The notes under the pieces: model-generated
The model's database searches: none
The model's input: only the letters and a program-made list of their open reading frames with translations
Told to the model about the DNA's origin: nothing
Position numbers and translations under genes: made by a program
In this document: one piece after another, positions 1-20,079 of the stretch
Layout: the number at the start of each line of letters is the position of its first letter
How positions within the stretch are numbered: the stretch's first letter is position 1
NCBI GenBank assembly: GCA_036785325.1
Contig: JAXIVH010000006.1
Coordinates: 8,722,415-8,786,414, forward strand
Reading direction: 5' to 3'
DNA: 64,000 nt
Source: Urophycis tenuis
Taxonomy: Eukaryota; Chordata; Actinopteri; Gadiformes; Phycidae

Positions 1-104
1 CCCCGCCCTGCTCCGTCACAACATGGTTCTGATCCCGACCTGAGTCTCCTTGGGATGTGAAGTGTGTGCTAAATACACTAAACGTGTCACTAAATGTCTC
101 CCAG

Positions 105-3100
105 CTGCCCAGCGGGAAGCGGGACGCGGCCGGACAGCAGGCCACCGTGGAGGAGGAGAGACAGCTGCTCACCCAGCGCCAGCTGGCCCTGCAGGCCCAG
201 GTGACTGAAGCCCAGGCCCGCGCCAAGGTACTCCCCTCGTGTCCGTGGTTCTGTAGTCACCGGGCCCATTCCTGATCACCGCAGTGTTTACATTTAACTC
301 CATTCAAACTCCAATAGACATGCATGCCACCTGGGGGGTGTGTAGGGTGGTGTTTGACTCCCAGCCAAAAGGTACTGGGTTCTATTCCCAATGTCCTTGG
401 TGCGGACCAAGCATGGTGCCGAAACCAAGCTTTTAGTAACAAACTTCCAGAACATCTGAGGTCTGTCTCAGAACTAACTACTGTATACTTGTATAGTAGA
501 GTATTTATTCTCTAACTTTAATTTAACATTTATTTTTCAAATGACGTATTATATTTTATGTTGTTTTTTTTTTTCTGTGTGACGCCTGCCTATGTTTGGC
601 ACTCTGAATGGCCGTTTGTTTGGAGGGATGCTAGAAACAATAAACTAGAATCAATAAACTGGCCTTGGCTCCATATGAACTTCTCTATAACATTACATGT
701 ACTGTTACCCCCCCCCCCCCCCCCAACAGGCTCAAGAGTCGGTCCTGGGCCAGAAGGCGGAAGAGGCCCGGCAGCTGAAGCAGGACCTCCAGAGGGTCCA
801 GAGTCTCTTCACCTCGGCAGAGCGGGAGCTGCGCTACGAGAGGGAGAAGAACGTGGACCTGAAGAGACACAACGTGCTGCTGGACCAGGAGAAGCTCAAG
901 GTGTGGGAGAGAGAGGAACCACCACACGGCTGTCAGAGATGGTGCTGTGGCCGTGCGTTTGGGTTATCCCGGGAGAAGGTCACACTTTTTCACGGCAGCC
1001 ATTTTGTTGCTTTCAAATAATATTTTTGCTTTGATCGCAACCTCTTTGTGCCGAGTGTGAGCGCGTGGATGTGTAAAACGCCGCACGTTTCCACAACCAA
1101 GCCATCATCGCCTGTGTTTCCGCGCTCCACCCAGCTGTGTGCGGAGGTGAAGCAGAGCGCGGCCCGGTTGGCGCAGGCGGAGCAGAAGGCGCAGGGGCTG
1201 AGCGGCGAGTGCGAGCGCCAGCAGCAGAGGATCCGGGAGCAGGAGCTGGAGCTGGCGCGCAGCTCCACCACCCGCAGCACCGCCACCGGCCTGCAGGAGG
1301 AGCTGCAGGCCGAGCGGGCGCGCCTCATCGCCGCGGACAAGAAGGTCAGCGGACGACATGTTGTAGCTGTACTGTGTACTGTGGCCGTAGCCAAGTGAGC
1401 ATGGACTCTGGATCGGTGTCAATACCTGCACAGTTTAGCTGGTGTGGAATGTGGATTCCATTGCAACAGCTGAACAGCTTTAGCAGTCTGTCTTTCACTG
1501 TTTGCATGTGAGGTGGTCCGCCACAATGTAGTGGCACAGCATCCCTGCCCCCCGCCCCCCGCCGGCTGAGCAGGGCTGTCTCTCCTCCTCCCACCAGGTG
1601 ATGGAGCTGCAGCAGCAGCTGAAGAGCTCCCAGCACCAGCTGCGCATGGAGGAGGCTCGCTCCGGGGAGAGCAGCAGGCTGGAGAGAGACACCCGGGACC
1701 TGTCGGACAGCCTGTCCTCCCTGAGGGCTCAGCATCACGAGGAGCACATCACCAGGTCTTTGTGATACACAGTACACACACATCACCAGGTCTTTGATAC
1801 ACAGTACACACACATCACCTGGTCTTTGATACACAGTACACACACATCACCAGTTCTTTGATACACAGTACACACACATCACCAGGTCTTTGATACACAG
1901 TACAAACACACACATCACCTGGTCTTTAATACACAATACACACATCACCTGGTCTTTGATACACAGTACACACATCACCAGGTCTTTGATACACAGTACA
2001 CATACATCACCAGGTCTTTAATACACAGTGCACACATCACCAGGTTTTTGATACACGGTACAGACCCATCACCTGGTCTTTGATACACACACACACCATG
2101 TCCTACACACACCACACAACACAATCTTTCTTTTTTATGCCCTACCTCCCCTCTTCACCGCCACCTCCTGCTTTGCTCCTGCTGACAGGAAGCTCCTGGA
2201 GCAGCGGGAGGAGGAGCTCCGGCAGCAGGTGCGCTCCCTGAGGCAGAAGGAGGCGTCGCTGGGCAGGAGCAACTCGGAGCTCAGCCTGAAGAGCCAGCAG
2301 CTGGAGAGCCGCCTGGCTCTCCTGGAGGAGGAGCTCAGCAAGGCCCGCGAGGAGGTGAGGGGGGTCGAGGAGGTCTGAGTACGCTCAGCTAGCATGTGTT
2401 AGCTTCGGTAGCTACACTGTAGCTTTGTGTTAGCTTTGGTACCTACACTGCAGCTTTGTGTTAGCTTCGGTAGCCACACCGTAGTTTGGTGTTAGCTTTG
2501 ATAGCGTTGTATTAGCATTGGTAGCCACTCTGTAGCTTTGGGTTTGCTTTGATTGCTGCACTGTAGCTTGGTGTTAGCTCATGTAGCCCCACTGTAAGCC
2601 TTGTGTTGGCTTCGGTCTCCAGATTATAGTTTGTGTTTGTGTGTCAGCCCAGTGGATTAATACAGATCATTTGGCCGTGTGGTGAAAGCTAATCTACCAC
2701 AACTATGGCCTGTACAGTATATTTGTTATCACAACTTATCTTCAAGCCCTCCTCAAACATTTCTGATCCTGTAGAGCTGTGGATAATGCATACTTTTTGC
2801 ATATGAAAACATTTTAACAGGGCACTTAACAGGGTTAAGTGGGTACTAGTTACCTGGCTAGTCAGCCCATTGTAACTAGCTAGAAAGTATGAGCATACCG
2901 TAGCCCATGAGAGGTCAATCAGACACTCGCTATATCTAGGTCTTTAATAACCCAACAACCTTGTTTATTAATGGTTGCCATGGTGCAGTGTGCTGCAAGA
3001 CCTTTAGCGAACACGTAACCATACATGCCTGCTATTTCTTTGTTTCAAAACAAACATGCTTCACTCATTTGATTCATCCATCATACACCGCTGCAATTTC

Positions 3101-3925
3101 TCACATGCTGGTCCTCCGCTCGCCGCGACCGAAGAAATTCAATACAGTTCTAAAACTTTTCTTTGGCGGAAAAACCCAACGCTTGCCCAGATGACGCAGA
3201 GAGTGAAATGAGACGTGGTTGCATGTGTTGTGTTACTGGGAGGCCAATCCAACCATAACATCTCCCAGAGACCAAAGCCAGACGTTTCCCCCTGGTCAGG
3301 TCCCCTCAGAGACCTCTGTGTTTTCAATGAGCTTAACCCTCTCAAACGGCCCCTAGCGCTGCACACTTACCCCCAAATTACTCCCAAATGTTTACCCAGC
3401 TTTTGTGCTCGCTTTTAAAAGAGAACTCTCCTACCTGAACTGCAATCCCCATGAAGAGTGGAATGCATCATTATCATTGTATTGTAGTAGTTGGTAGGCT
3501 TTTTTGTCTTTCGCCACCGGTTGGAGAAATACAAGCACACTGCTTGTAGATTTCGCTACATTTTCTCAGCTGTTGGGATGATCATTTGTTCCATGCATCT
3601 CAAAAATCATTTTGAATAACTTCTGACATAGCTTCTACTATAGCACAATAGGACCGGATACCAGATTAGGTGGGGCACTGCCTGTGTTACCAACCACGGC
3701 CAGTCAACCGTGTATATAAAGTCGTGTACCGCGTGGTTTCCACCAGCAGAGGGAGGCCCAGTGCACCAGCCATCAGCTGCAGGAGGAGCTGCTCTCCAGC
3801 CAGCAGGAGACAGACAGACTACAGGGAGAGATACAGCAGGTCCTACTACAGCTGGACACACATGTCAGGTCAGACCCAGACCCAATCAGCACGCATGCAT
3901 ACATACACACATGCATGCGCATACG

Positions 3926-4010
<85 letters not shown>

Positions 4011-6833
4011 TCAGCCTTCCTCAAGCCATGGCCCTCATTCACCTGGCAGCCATCTTCGGTTCGAAACGTGAGCTAGCGCCAAGAACCAAGATGGCCGCTG
4101 AGTGAATAAGGCCAATTCCCCACCTCTCTCCCATGTGGTTTCACATCATGTTTGTGTGTGTGTGTGTATTCCAGGAAGCACAACGAGAAGCAGGAGCAGC
4201 AGCGCAGCAAGCTGCGGCTGGCCCGGCAGGCCTACCTGAAGGCCACCAGCCAGCGCGACCGCACCATCCAGAGGCTGGAGGGCGACCTGGTGCTGGCCTC
4301 CAGCCTCTCACATAAGGTGCCCCCCCCCCCCCCCCCCCTCACTCTGAGCCCTTCCTCCCGCTCGTGACCCGGTTCCGTTTCAGGATTCTCAGAACCTCGG
4401 TGACATCATGCGAAGCAGCCCGCAGTTCCACCGGGTTCTGAGGGCGACCGTTGTATCGCCAACGGAGGGTGGTGCAGATGCATGCTGGGAGTAAACCATA
4501 CTAGCTGGAAGCTCTTTTTCTTTTCCCTGTCCTCCTTCCAACCTGTAGAGTGTGACACGCCCACTGAGGTGACACCCCCCCCCCCCCCCCCCCCCCCCAA
4601 CCCTGGCCAGTCATTTGGGGAACGTCTCTCCATGAGCTCATTTTAGCACAGCTGTCAGGCAGCTGACAAGGTGGTGGTGTTCTGATCACTAAGCAGAAGT
4701 TCTGTCTGGCTCGGCGGGTCTTTGACACAAGAATAGAGTTCTGATTGACTTAATATTTTAGTAAATTGTCTAATTTTAGGGGATTCAATATATTATGCAC
4801 CCAAACTAACTGCAGACATTCTGATATGTGAGCCCACAGGCCATAGGCTATGGGGCCACGTGGGTCACTCCTAATTTGGATCAATCAGCAGCCACGTAAC
4901 ATGCGATTAGAGTGATTGACAGAAAACCTGACAAGTTACAAAACAATAAGACATTTTCAGCTCATCGTGATCCTGAACATGGGAGGCCCCTGAACTAGGG
5001 AGGCCCCTGGGCTTCAGCCCAGGTAAGCCCGTGCATTAAAGCGGCCTTGATGAATCGGTACACCAACTCCAGCGCACCTCATAGGAGGGTCTGTTGAAAG
5101 GCTTCCACCGCGTGGTCTGTGCTGTTATTTTTAGCATGGGAGGGGTCTCCTCACAACCCTACTGCTGCTCTCTCTCCTCTTCTCCTCCCTCCTCGTCTTC
5201 CTTCACTTTCTCTTCAGCCTCCTCCTCATGTTTCTCCTCATGTACCCCCTCCTCCATATCCTCATCCCTCTCCTGCTTTTTCCTGATACATCTCCTCCCT
5301 CTCCTCCTCCTTCACCTGCTCCTTATCCCTCCTCCTCCCCCTCTCTCTCAACCCCCTCTCCTCCTGTTCCTCCTGCACCCCTCCACCAGGAGAAGGAGTC
5401 AGTTCGGACGGTGATGGCTGAGAATGAGAAGCTGTTGGTGGAGAAGAGGGACCTGCTGAGGAGGATGAGTGAGGCTGAGGACCTGGGCAGCGCTGGCATG
5501 CGGACCGCCTCCACCGTGCAGCACAGGTACAGCCCCGCCCTCCATCCCCCCCAGCATGCACCTTGCTAGGTGCTAGGCCTCAATCCCTCATCATGCACCT
5601 TGCTAGGCACAGCCCCGCCTTCGATTTCTCCCATCATGCACCTTGCTAGGTACTAGGCCTCAATCTCCCATCATGCACCTCACTAGGCACAGCCCTGCCT
5701 TCGATTTCCCCCATCATGCACCTTGCTTGTTACTACGCCTCAATCCCCCTTCAAGCATCTTGCTTTGTTTTACCCTACCTTGTCTTGATCTTCATTATGC
5801 CATGTGTTTTAAGAAATTGTATTTAATTGTTTAAAATGTAGTACAAGTAAATTAGGTAGGTCTTTACTGAATGATTATCGTGATCTCAATAGTATTTTAT
5901 GGGATTTGTTTAGTGCCACTCTGAACACTCACAATCATTTTACACTGCAGAACCAAAGACTTACCATTAGGTAACATGCCGTCTGTGTTCACAAACAGCT
6001 CATACAGTAAATGCCAGCCTTCAGAGGACGGCCATTTAACCTTTCCATTCATAATATCATAATCCCTCCGTGTGCCACAGGGTCAACGCCTTGGAGCTGG
6101 AGAACAGACAGCTGCAAGACAGGACGCTGAAGCTGTCCAATCAAGTGAGCTGCTTGGAGCGGGCGCTGAGAAACGTCCAATCGTTCTGCAGTCTGGAGGT
6201 AGAAGCCCCTCCCCATTGTACCGTATCATCACCACCTCTAACATTAGCCCCTTTCAAGCGACATGTTTGTACCCGTTATGTGTATTGTGTTGGACCGAGG
6301 ACTAAGGACACGCACTGTATGTATTGAGAACACTGTTTTGAATGGCGATATAACAGGGTTGCTACTGCACTGAGAAATGGTCGACCACATCACAGGATGT
6401 TTTAAAGAGGCAGATTGTATAAAGGGTCCACTATGTAAGTAAGTAAGGCCGATGATGTGTTTGTCCAGCACGAGGTGAGGAAGATGATGCCCTCCGAGAG
6501 CCTCACCATGGACAGCGTGCTGCACCCCTCTGCTCTCAGGTACCGCCACGTTCTCTTCAGAACACTCAAACCCCAGTTTCACGGCAGGGCCGACCCGCAC
6601 TCAGTGTGTGTATGCGTCCGGCCAGCAGCTTGACGTCCGGAGCGTGCGACCCCCTGGGGATCCTGGACGCCATTTGCCGGGTGAAGGCGGAGGCTCCCCG
6701 CGTCCCCCCGCCCGGCGCCCCCCAGTTCCAGCCCTCGGAGCTGGGCTACCTGAACGTCACGTCCCCCGGGCCGGCCCCGGGCCCCGGGGGTCCGACGGAG
6801 GCGCGGCGCGGCGCCGAGCGCGACCAGGCGTGA
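105..6833 (+). CDS. Long coiled-coil protein, C-terminal part (5' end outside window)
   Basis: Eleven exons join in one frame with matching splice phases: 105-227, 730-900, 1135-1344, 1598-1755, 2189-2354, 3750-3868, 4175-4316, 5390-5526, 6081-6198, 6469-6539 and 6626-6833 (stop TGA at 6831). Together they encode 540 residues. Exons 1-9 are almost pure coiled coil, rich in E, Q, L, K and R with heptad spacing. The last two exons form a proline/glycine-rich non-helical tail containing SELGYLNVTSPG. There are no catalytic motifs, signal peptide or membrane segments, so a scaffold, centrosomal or cytoskeletal role is only a generic expectation for such proteins. A CCDC30-type protein is possible, but I cannot confirm that from memory. 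The start codon lies upstream of base 1. The exon chain is strong; the identity is weak. Confidence 0.8.
331..425 (+). repeat. tRNA-type SINE fragment
   Basis: The stretch resembles the B-box half of a tRNA-derived SINE (TACTGGGTTCTATTCCCAATG). Related wording recurs near 27815-27885, 34435-34460 and 34740-34805, often as 'GGGATCGAACTCAGTACCTT' in reverse. It lies in an intron of the coiled-coil gene and is degraded. Confidence 0.45.
1746..2097 (+). repeat. 30-36 bp minisatellite that includes a copied splice donor
   Basis: About eleven direct units begin inside the last bases of the coding exon ending at 1755 and run through the intron. Each unit reads roughly CACATCACCAG-GTCTTTGATACACAGTACAC. 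The true exon end CACCAG and its donor gtcttt form the first unit. Several later units keep an intact CCAG/gtcttt; others read CCTGG and have lost it. Confidence 0.9.
2391..2640 (+). repeat. Degenerate tandem repeat (GTTAGCTTYGGTAGCYACAC type)
   Basis: Five to seven diverged units of roughly 35-45 bp contain GTGTTAGCTT, GGTAGC and CACTGTAGCTTTG. They begin about 40 bp downstream of the exon ending at 2354. No coding potential is seen. Confidence 0.7.
3928..4012 (+). repeat. (TC)n microsatellite
   Basis: An almost perfect CT/TC dinucleotide tract of about 85 bp in an intron of the coiled-coil gene. Confidence 0.95.
4047..4100 (+). repeat. Short inverted-repeat element with CCAAGATGGC arms
   Basis: The left arm AGCCATCTTCGGTTC (4049-4062) and right arm GAACCAAGATGGC (from 4083) can pair. 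The same arm pair occurs at 57255-57346, and single arms are tandemly repeated at 50521-50566. This suggests a tiny dispersed palindromic repeat. Confidence 0.55.
5530..5760 (+). repeat. ~75 bp tandem repeat next to an exon end
   Basis: Units alternate 'CATCATGCACCTTGCTAGG' with 'CACAGCCCCGCCTTCGATTT' and start immediately after the donor at 5527. The exon end plus donor reads CACAGGTACAGCCCCGCC. The later units carry GGCACAGCCCYGCC, a version without the GT donor. Confidence 0.75.
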
Positions 6834-8675
6834 TGCGAGGAGGAGAAGTACGGTGGCCTGACCCCCTGACCCCCTGACCCCCCTCCCCCCACCCCCGGGT
6901 GCTGGCGCCGCGGGGCCCTCCGATGATCAGGTACCACCTCGTTGTTGTGGGGGACAAGATGGAGGCCGAGAGGGGCCTCCGATGGACCCGTCGCGGGAGA
7001 TTTCTTGGGTCAACACCGACGCAATATTCACGCGTTCCTCTATGTGGATCTAGACGTGGATCATTTGTTCAATAATACAACATGGGCTGTATTCATGTAG
7101 ACACTGCTGCGTGGGACAGATGTATGTGTTGTTTGTTTGTTTCGTGAAAAGCGGTACGTACCCAATGTACCCACTGACGTTGACCGGTAGGGCCGTGGCG
7201 GTTCAAAGGTCAGACCAACAGGATGAGAATTTTGGATTACTTTACTGTGTCACAGCCTTTAAGACACCTTTTAGACGGAATGACGCATAGATGTGTGGCT
7301 TGTATCAAACATGCTTCAGACCATGTGATCTATGTTGTTACACAAGTATTTTATAAGGTAAAGAAAGGAGGAAATACAAGAAGGAGGAGCACTGTTTTAA
7401 AGATGGCCTCTCCATCCTCAGCAGGGCAGTGTCTATGTAGCACAGAGTCTCCTACCTTCGGTTTCCGATAACCGCAATACAGCCAGAAAGTGTGTGATTG
7501 AGACAGTTGGGGTGTTGCATCCTAAAGCCTTTGACTGAAATCCTAATAATGTTGAGTTTGAACATGACATGTATGTATGACACGGTAATGGTGATGACAT
7601 TGCAATCAGGAAAGGGAAGGAAGTATAATTGTCCTTGTCGCAAAATGTGTTGCGTACTTTGTGGATTGTGTCAAATTTCAAAGGGATTTTGTATTGGGAC
7701 ACTAAACAGAGCAGGTGGTATTTTTTTGTAATCATCCATATAGACTTGTAGGGGCATTGTCAGAAAGATGGTAGTCTTATTTCTTTTAATAATTTATTTA
7801 TGTAAACATAAATAGCCTTCGGCCTAGTGTACGTGTGGGCCTATGTTACAAAGTACAATCAAATAACACTCTTTAACATGAGCACTTTATAAATTAAACT
7901 TTTGCATTTACATTGCATGTAAACAATGCATTTGTCGCAATGGCAATGATAATGATGGCAGAGTTCACAAAAAAATATAATGAACCTGCCCTTGTTTTTT
8001 TTTAGGAAGTTCCCCGTTAAGTCTTACGTTTACATTTCTTTTTGTGTTAGTCATCACGGTACTCCCACTAGAAACCTTTTTTTTTAATGTATGTCGGCAA
8101 TAGAACACGCGGAACACGACACTTTGCTCAAGGTTCCATGTTCCCTCGTTTTAGAGCTTTTTACGCTAAAGGCACGAGAGTATTCACAAACCCAGTGTGA
8201 GAGACGACCCGAGCCCGCTATACAGTACAGAGTGTATTTCCCAGGCGTGTTGCTGAGGCCCGCCACCCCAGGTGATTCTGGGGCAGAACCCGAGTGTCAG
8301 GCTACAGTTAAGAGCCCTCATATTTTGTATTGTAAATGTGCTAAAAAAAAAAGAAGAAGATATGCTGTCCTTTTACGGACGATGATGCATCTTTTTTTTA
8401 CCTTTGAACATTTATAGAATACTGCTTTTTTTGTTGTTGTTTTTCTATGGAAACATAGAAATACAAATGATAATACTAAAATGACGAAGCCACTTATCAC
8501 ATTGTCACGGTGCCTGGAGCCTCAGCCGTCCTGTGTGTGTGTGTGTGTGTGCTGTCGTGGGCAAATGTAACCAGCTTTGACTTGTACATATTTGTGGCTG
8601 TTTACGTTTGTTTTTTTTTTAGTTTTGTTTTTTTACAGAAACCTATTTTCCTAAATAAAGTACAATGAGTCGTCG
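6834..8675 (+). other. 3'UTR and polyadenylation signal of the coiled-coil gene
   Basis: About 1.8 kb of AT-rich sequence without coding exons follows the TGA at 6831-6833. It ends with a canonical AATAAA at 8654-8659, just before a G-rich stretch. A (GT)n run lies at about 8533-8551. The exact cleavage site is inferred to be 10-25 bases past the signal. Confidence 0.6.
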
Positions 8676-10490
8676 CGTCCTGCGTTCCGTGTGTTCCGTC
8701 ACTCCCCTCCCTCCGCACTGCGTCCGGGGGGGGGGGGGGGGGTGCGGGGGAACAGCGCTAAGGCTACGAGACTTTGGTCTGTGGGCCCGCGGCAGATGAC
8801 CATGGGTCATGAACGAGTCCGTCCTTCATTACAAAACACTGGGGGGGGTCGCTTTGCGTTTATAACAGTCTGTTTATTAAACAAGGTAAAGATACAAAGG
8901 TTTTTTTTTTCTTTCATTTTCTTTTTTTTTAAACATTGATAATTGTAGTTTTTACTCCTCAGTCCTGGCTGTGCATATTTAGTTGTCTAGAAACTGTATA
9001 TGAAACCACAATGCAAGACAGGAAAAAAAAGAGTCATAAATCTACACAATATATTTTGATAGAGAACATGGTTAAACAGTTATTATACAGATTACAGCTT
9101 GGGTTACTCCATGCGGAAGAGATAAAAAAATAAACGGACAGACGTGTCTACACGATTGAATACTGCAAAACACAATACACAGAGATGGAATAGATTGTGG
9201 GAGAGTAAAACAGTTAAGGCTTTGACGAAAAATAACGCGTGTAAAAACATGAATGTTAATACAATACAGGTCGACTAAAAATCATTACAGTAAGTTTATA
9301 CAGAAATATACCTTTTTTTTTTATAAAAACCCAAGTAGGATGGTTTATGAAAACATAAAATAAGTACAATAGATTTACATGAGTAAATCTATTGAGTTAC
9401 ATGTTTTACAGTACAGCAACATGTACACGCCTCCATTGTGTTGAAATGGAGGATAATGTTAGAGGCAGGGTCTGTTGTTGGCGTAAATGAGTTTTCTCAA
9501 GCCTTCTCAGGGCTTGAATTTTTATTTTGTATTTTTTTGTTTTTTTTGTTTTGAAAACATACTATATACTGTATATTTATCTTACATTATTTCTCAATTC
9601 CATCTCCAACTTTAGTCGACTGATAGCACCTTTCATTGGTCACCTGCTGAATACAGGGTACCCGTTGTTTGCAGAGATGGAACTTCCTGTTAAGAAAGTA
9701 AAGGTCCTCTTGGGTATTTTTAAAGATGTGGCAGGACTTTTACTTTCCGAAACTGGAATCGTGCACATCGGCCTATTAGTACCGTCCCGAGTGACCAGAG
9801 GTTAAAAGTTACATTGAAATACAACAAACAATACTGTATACAAGGAAGGAATACTAAAAGTTTAAAAATAAAAACTATTGAGGGAGAAGCCTTGTGCCCA
9901 CATTGTCAAAAAAGGGCCCAAATAATACGCCTTTTATGCTGCAGTTCAGTTAAAATGGGTAAAGCTTGGTGTTCTTTTTCATACACGGAGTATAAAAATA
10001 CTCTATTGGGACATAATAGTTATACAATAACAGCTTCACATTTTGGTCAAATAATGAGTGCTCTATTTCCATTGAGTAACAGTTGAAACTTTTAGTTGTA
10101 AATAATGGAGTTGATACAACTACACTGCATCAACAGAACACATGAGAAGCTGATGGCTAGCATGTATGAACATGTTTGTTCATAGATGTTATGATCAACA
10201 TGTAGGTTAACAAGCGATGAATGAGCTCAGAAACCTCAGGGTTTGGTTTGTATGGCACTCGCAACAATGGGGACAGAAATGTAAATTTATTGTCAAAAAG
10301 AATTCCAGCAAAGCGCTTTTTTGTAACTTTGTGTTGCTCCAAGTTTTCCCTACTTGGGCGGTATTTTTAAACCTAGGCCCTATATTTTCTACGATATATT
10401 TTAGAGTCATACAGACTAGAGTCATTTCATTGGTCCAGCAATTCAAAAAAAAGATTGCGTCATTCATCTCTACGCCGTGTAAAGGGTAAA

Positions 10491-10651
10491 GGGGCATTTG
10501 GCAAGACGCTTTTGTCCAAAGCGACTTACAATCAGTACATTTGTGGGGTTCGACATGTGGACAGTTGGAGGAGGGGGATCGAACCGCCAACCCTACAGTT
10601 AGCGGACGACACGCTCTGTCCACCCGCTCCACCCGCTGAGCTAATGCCGCC
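10491..10651 (-). mobile_element. tRNA-derived SINE with conserved fish tail
   Basis: Read on the minus strand it has an A-box-like TTAGCTCAGCGGGTGGAG head near 10650, a B-box GGTTCGATCCC, and a tail TGTAAGTCGCTTTGGACAAA followed by AGCGTCTTGCC. A second copy in the other orientation lies at 49771-49945. The tail matches a motif I recall from teleost SINEs. It is too diverged and long-tailed to be a tRNA gene. Confidence 0.8.
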
Positions 10652-10686
10652 ATGTTTTTGAGTGTCGCCCCAAACCCACTTGTCGC

Positions 10687-10886
10687 NNNNNNNNNNNNNN
10701 NNNNNNNNNNNNNNNNNNNNNNNNNNNNNNNNNNNNNNNNNNNNNNNNNNNNNNNNNNNNNNNNNNNNNNNNNNNNNNNNNNNNNNNNNNNNNNNNNNNN
10801 NNNNNNNNNNNNNNNNNNNNNNNNNNNNNNNNNNNNNNNNNNNNNNNNNNNNNNNNNNNNNNNNNNNNNNNNNNNNNNNNNNNNNN
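10687..10886. other. Assembly gap (200 N)
   Basis: Exactly 200 unresolved bases, a length typical of a placeholder rather than a measured gap. Any exon here, such as the signal-peptide exon of the downstream TNF-receptor gene, would be missing. Confidence 0.99.
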
Positions 10887-11284
10887 AAAAGCCACCAAAC
10901 ACAACACCGTGACCTCTCTGTGACTCCGTGACGAACTGCGGTAGTAGGCCTACCGCAATCGCCTCCCACTCCCAGAGCGGACTGTGTGTGGTGTTGAGGT
11001 GTTGGACCGCCTGTTCCGTGAAGGCGCACTTGGTGGGGCATTATTGACAAGTGGTCGTCCCTCTCTCACTTCTCACTTGTTCACCCTGGCTGACTTCTGA
11101 CGATTGACCCGAGAGACTTACACATGAACTCCGAGGAGAATCGGTTCCTTGAACTCATTTTGTATTTAACTTAAATCGTCTTTAACATTTTTTTTTATTT
11201 CAGTTGTTTAATTTGTTGTTTTACAGTTTTTGTCCATTCTTTTTTTGAAAATGATACCTTCAGTGTCGGTGAGTAGGCTAACCC

Positions 11285-11290
11285 ACAACA

Positions 11291-11378
<88 letters not shown>
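11285..11378 (+). repeat. (CA)n microsatellite
   Basis: A CA dinucleotide tract with one ACAACA interruption, abutting the dispersed repeat that starts at 11379. Confidence 0.95.
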
Positions 11379-11760
<382 letters not shown>

Positions 11761-12292
11761 ATTTCTAATTTGTTTCGATGTCTTGAAATTTCAATTCGGC
11801 CTTTGCGATATTGTTTCTCCCTGCTATTTGTAATATGCAAGATTTTCTGCCACTGGCAGAGGGCGCTGTAGTGTTCGACTATAGTTCGCAACTACCGTGT
11901 TCTGTTCTGTTCTGTTCAGCCACTTCTATATGAAAAAGCGATGGAGGACATAGAGAGAGATGTGGGACCTAATAGAACGCAAACCCTGACGTAACAGCCG
12001 CAGGATGAGCCAGACAAAAGATAAAATCGCATGAGAAATTTTAATAGGCCTACTGAGTTGCAATATTTACAGAATTGCAATTCTTTTTTTTTTTTATTTT
12101 TTTATTTTTTTACAAGATTGCGATACATATAGTTTTGGTGCTCTCAAGAATAATTGTGACATCATGTCTGTGAGCGCCCTGCTGAGTATCGCCCCCATGC
12201 ATGCATGTCATAAATGTGTCCCATTTCTGTTCCTCACTGTATGTGACCGTAAGCTTTGGACCGTGATGCTGTGGCTGCTTCCCATTGGCCAG

Positions 12293-19401
<7,109 letters not shown>

Positions 19402-20079
19402 AGCCTAACCCCCACTGGACGAAACGGGGGGCTACAAGAGGGTTTGGCACACAGACAAAATGGCAGGGTCGCGCACAGATTGGGAAGCGAGCGCAATGGG
19501 CTTTGTTGGCGGCAGTGCGAGCATGGGTGATCGTAGCCCTGGTGGGAGGTTTCTTCTAGGCTGATGTTCCCTCAGACACACATACACACACACAGGGATC
19601 TGGGATTTACCCGACCACATGTGTGGAGATGGACATCTGGAGATGAATGCGGGGGATGTATTTATTTAGTCGTCCTAAGATGGACGTTTCCGCCCTCCGT
19701 GTGGAAGTGTTTTATTTTGTTGCTTGTCCAAAGTTACCCGCAGTGCATTCAGGGGATCAGAGGTCATGAAAGATCAGGTACGGGTGAAGGGTGACTTGCT
19801 CAAGGGTGACTTGCTCAAGGGTGACTTGGACTACAGACTGCAGATATTGGGGATCGAACCCAGAACCTTCCGTTCCCAAAAAATGTATTATATTTCTTTG
19901 ACATTCGCTTTTCCCTTTCGTATTCGCTCAGTCCACATTCACATAGAAATGATATATCTTTGTGAAAAACAAATTTATTTGTCAGTATATAAGTATTTAT
20001 TTGTCTCTTCGGATCTGTCAATTTTTTTAGAGACCAGGCGAGGAAGGTATACAACTCAGTCCCCCATTAGATTAGATTA

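Noticed and set aside
1746..2097. CRISPR-like array
   Set aside because: Contiguous tandem units without unique spacers, in a eukaryotic intron.
10207..10902. Open frames running across the N block
   Set aside because: The unknown bases create the apparent length.
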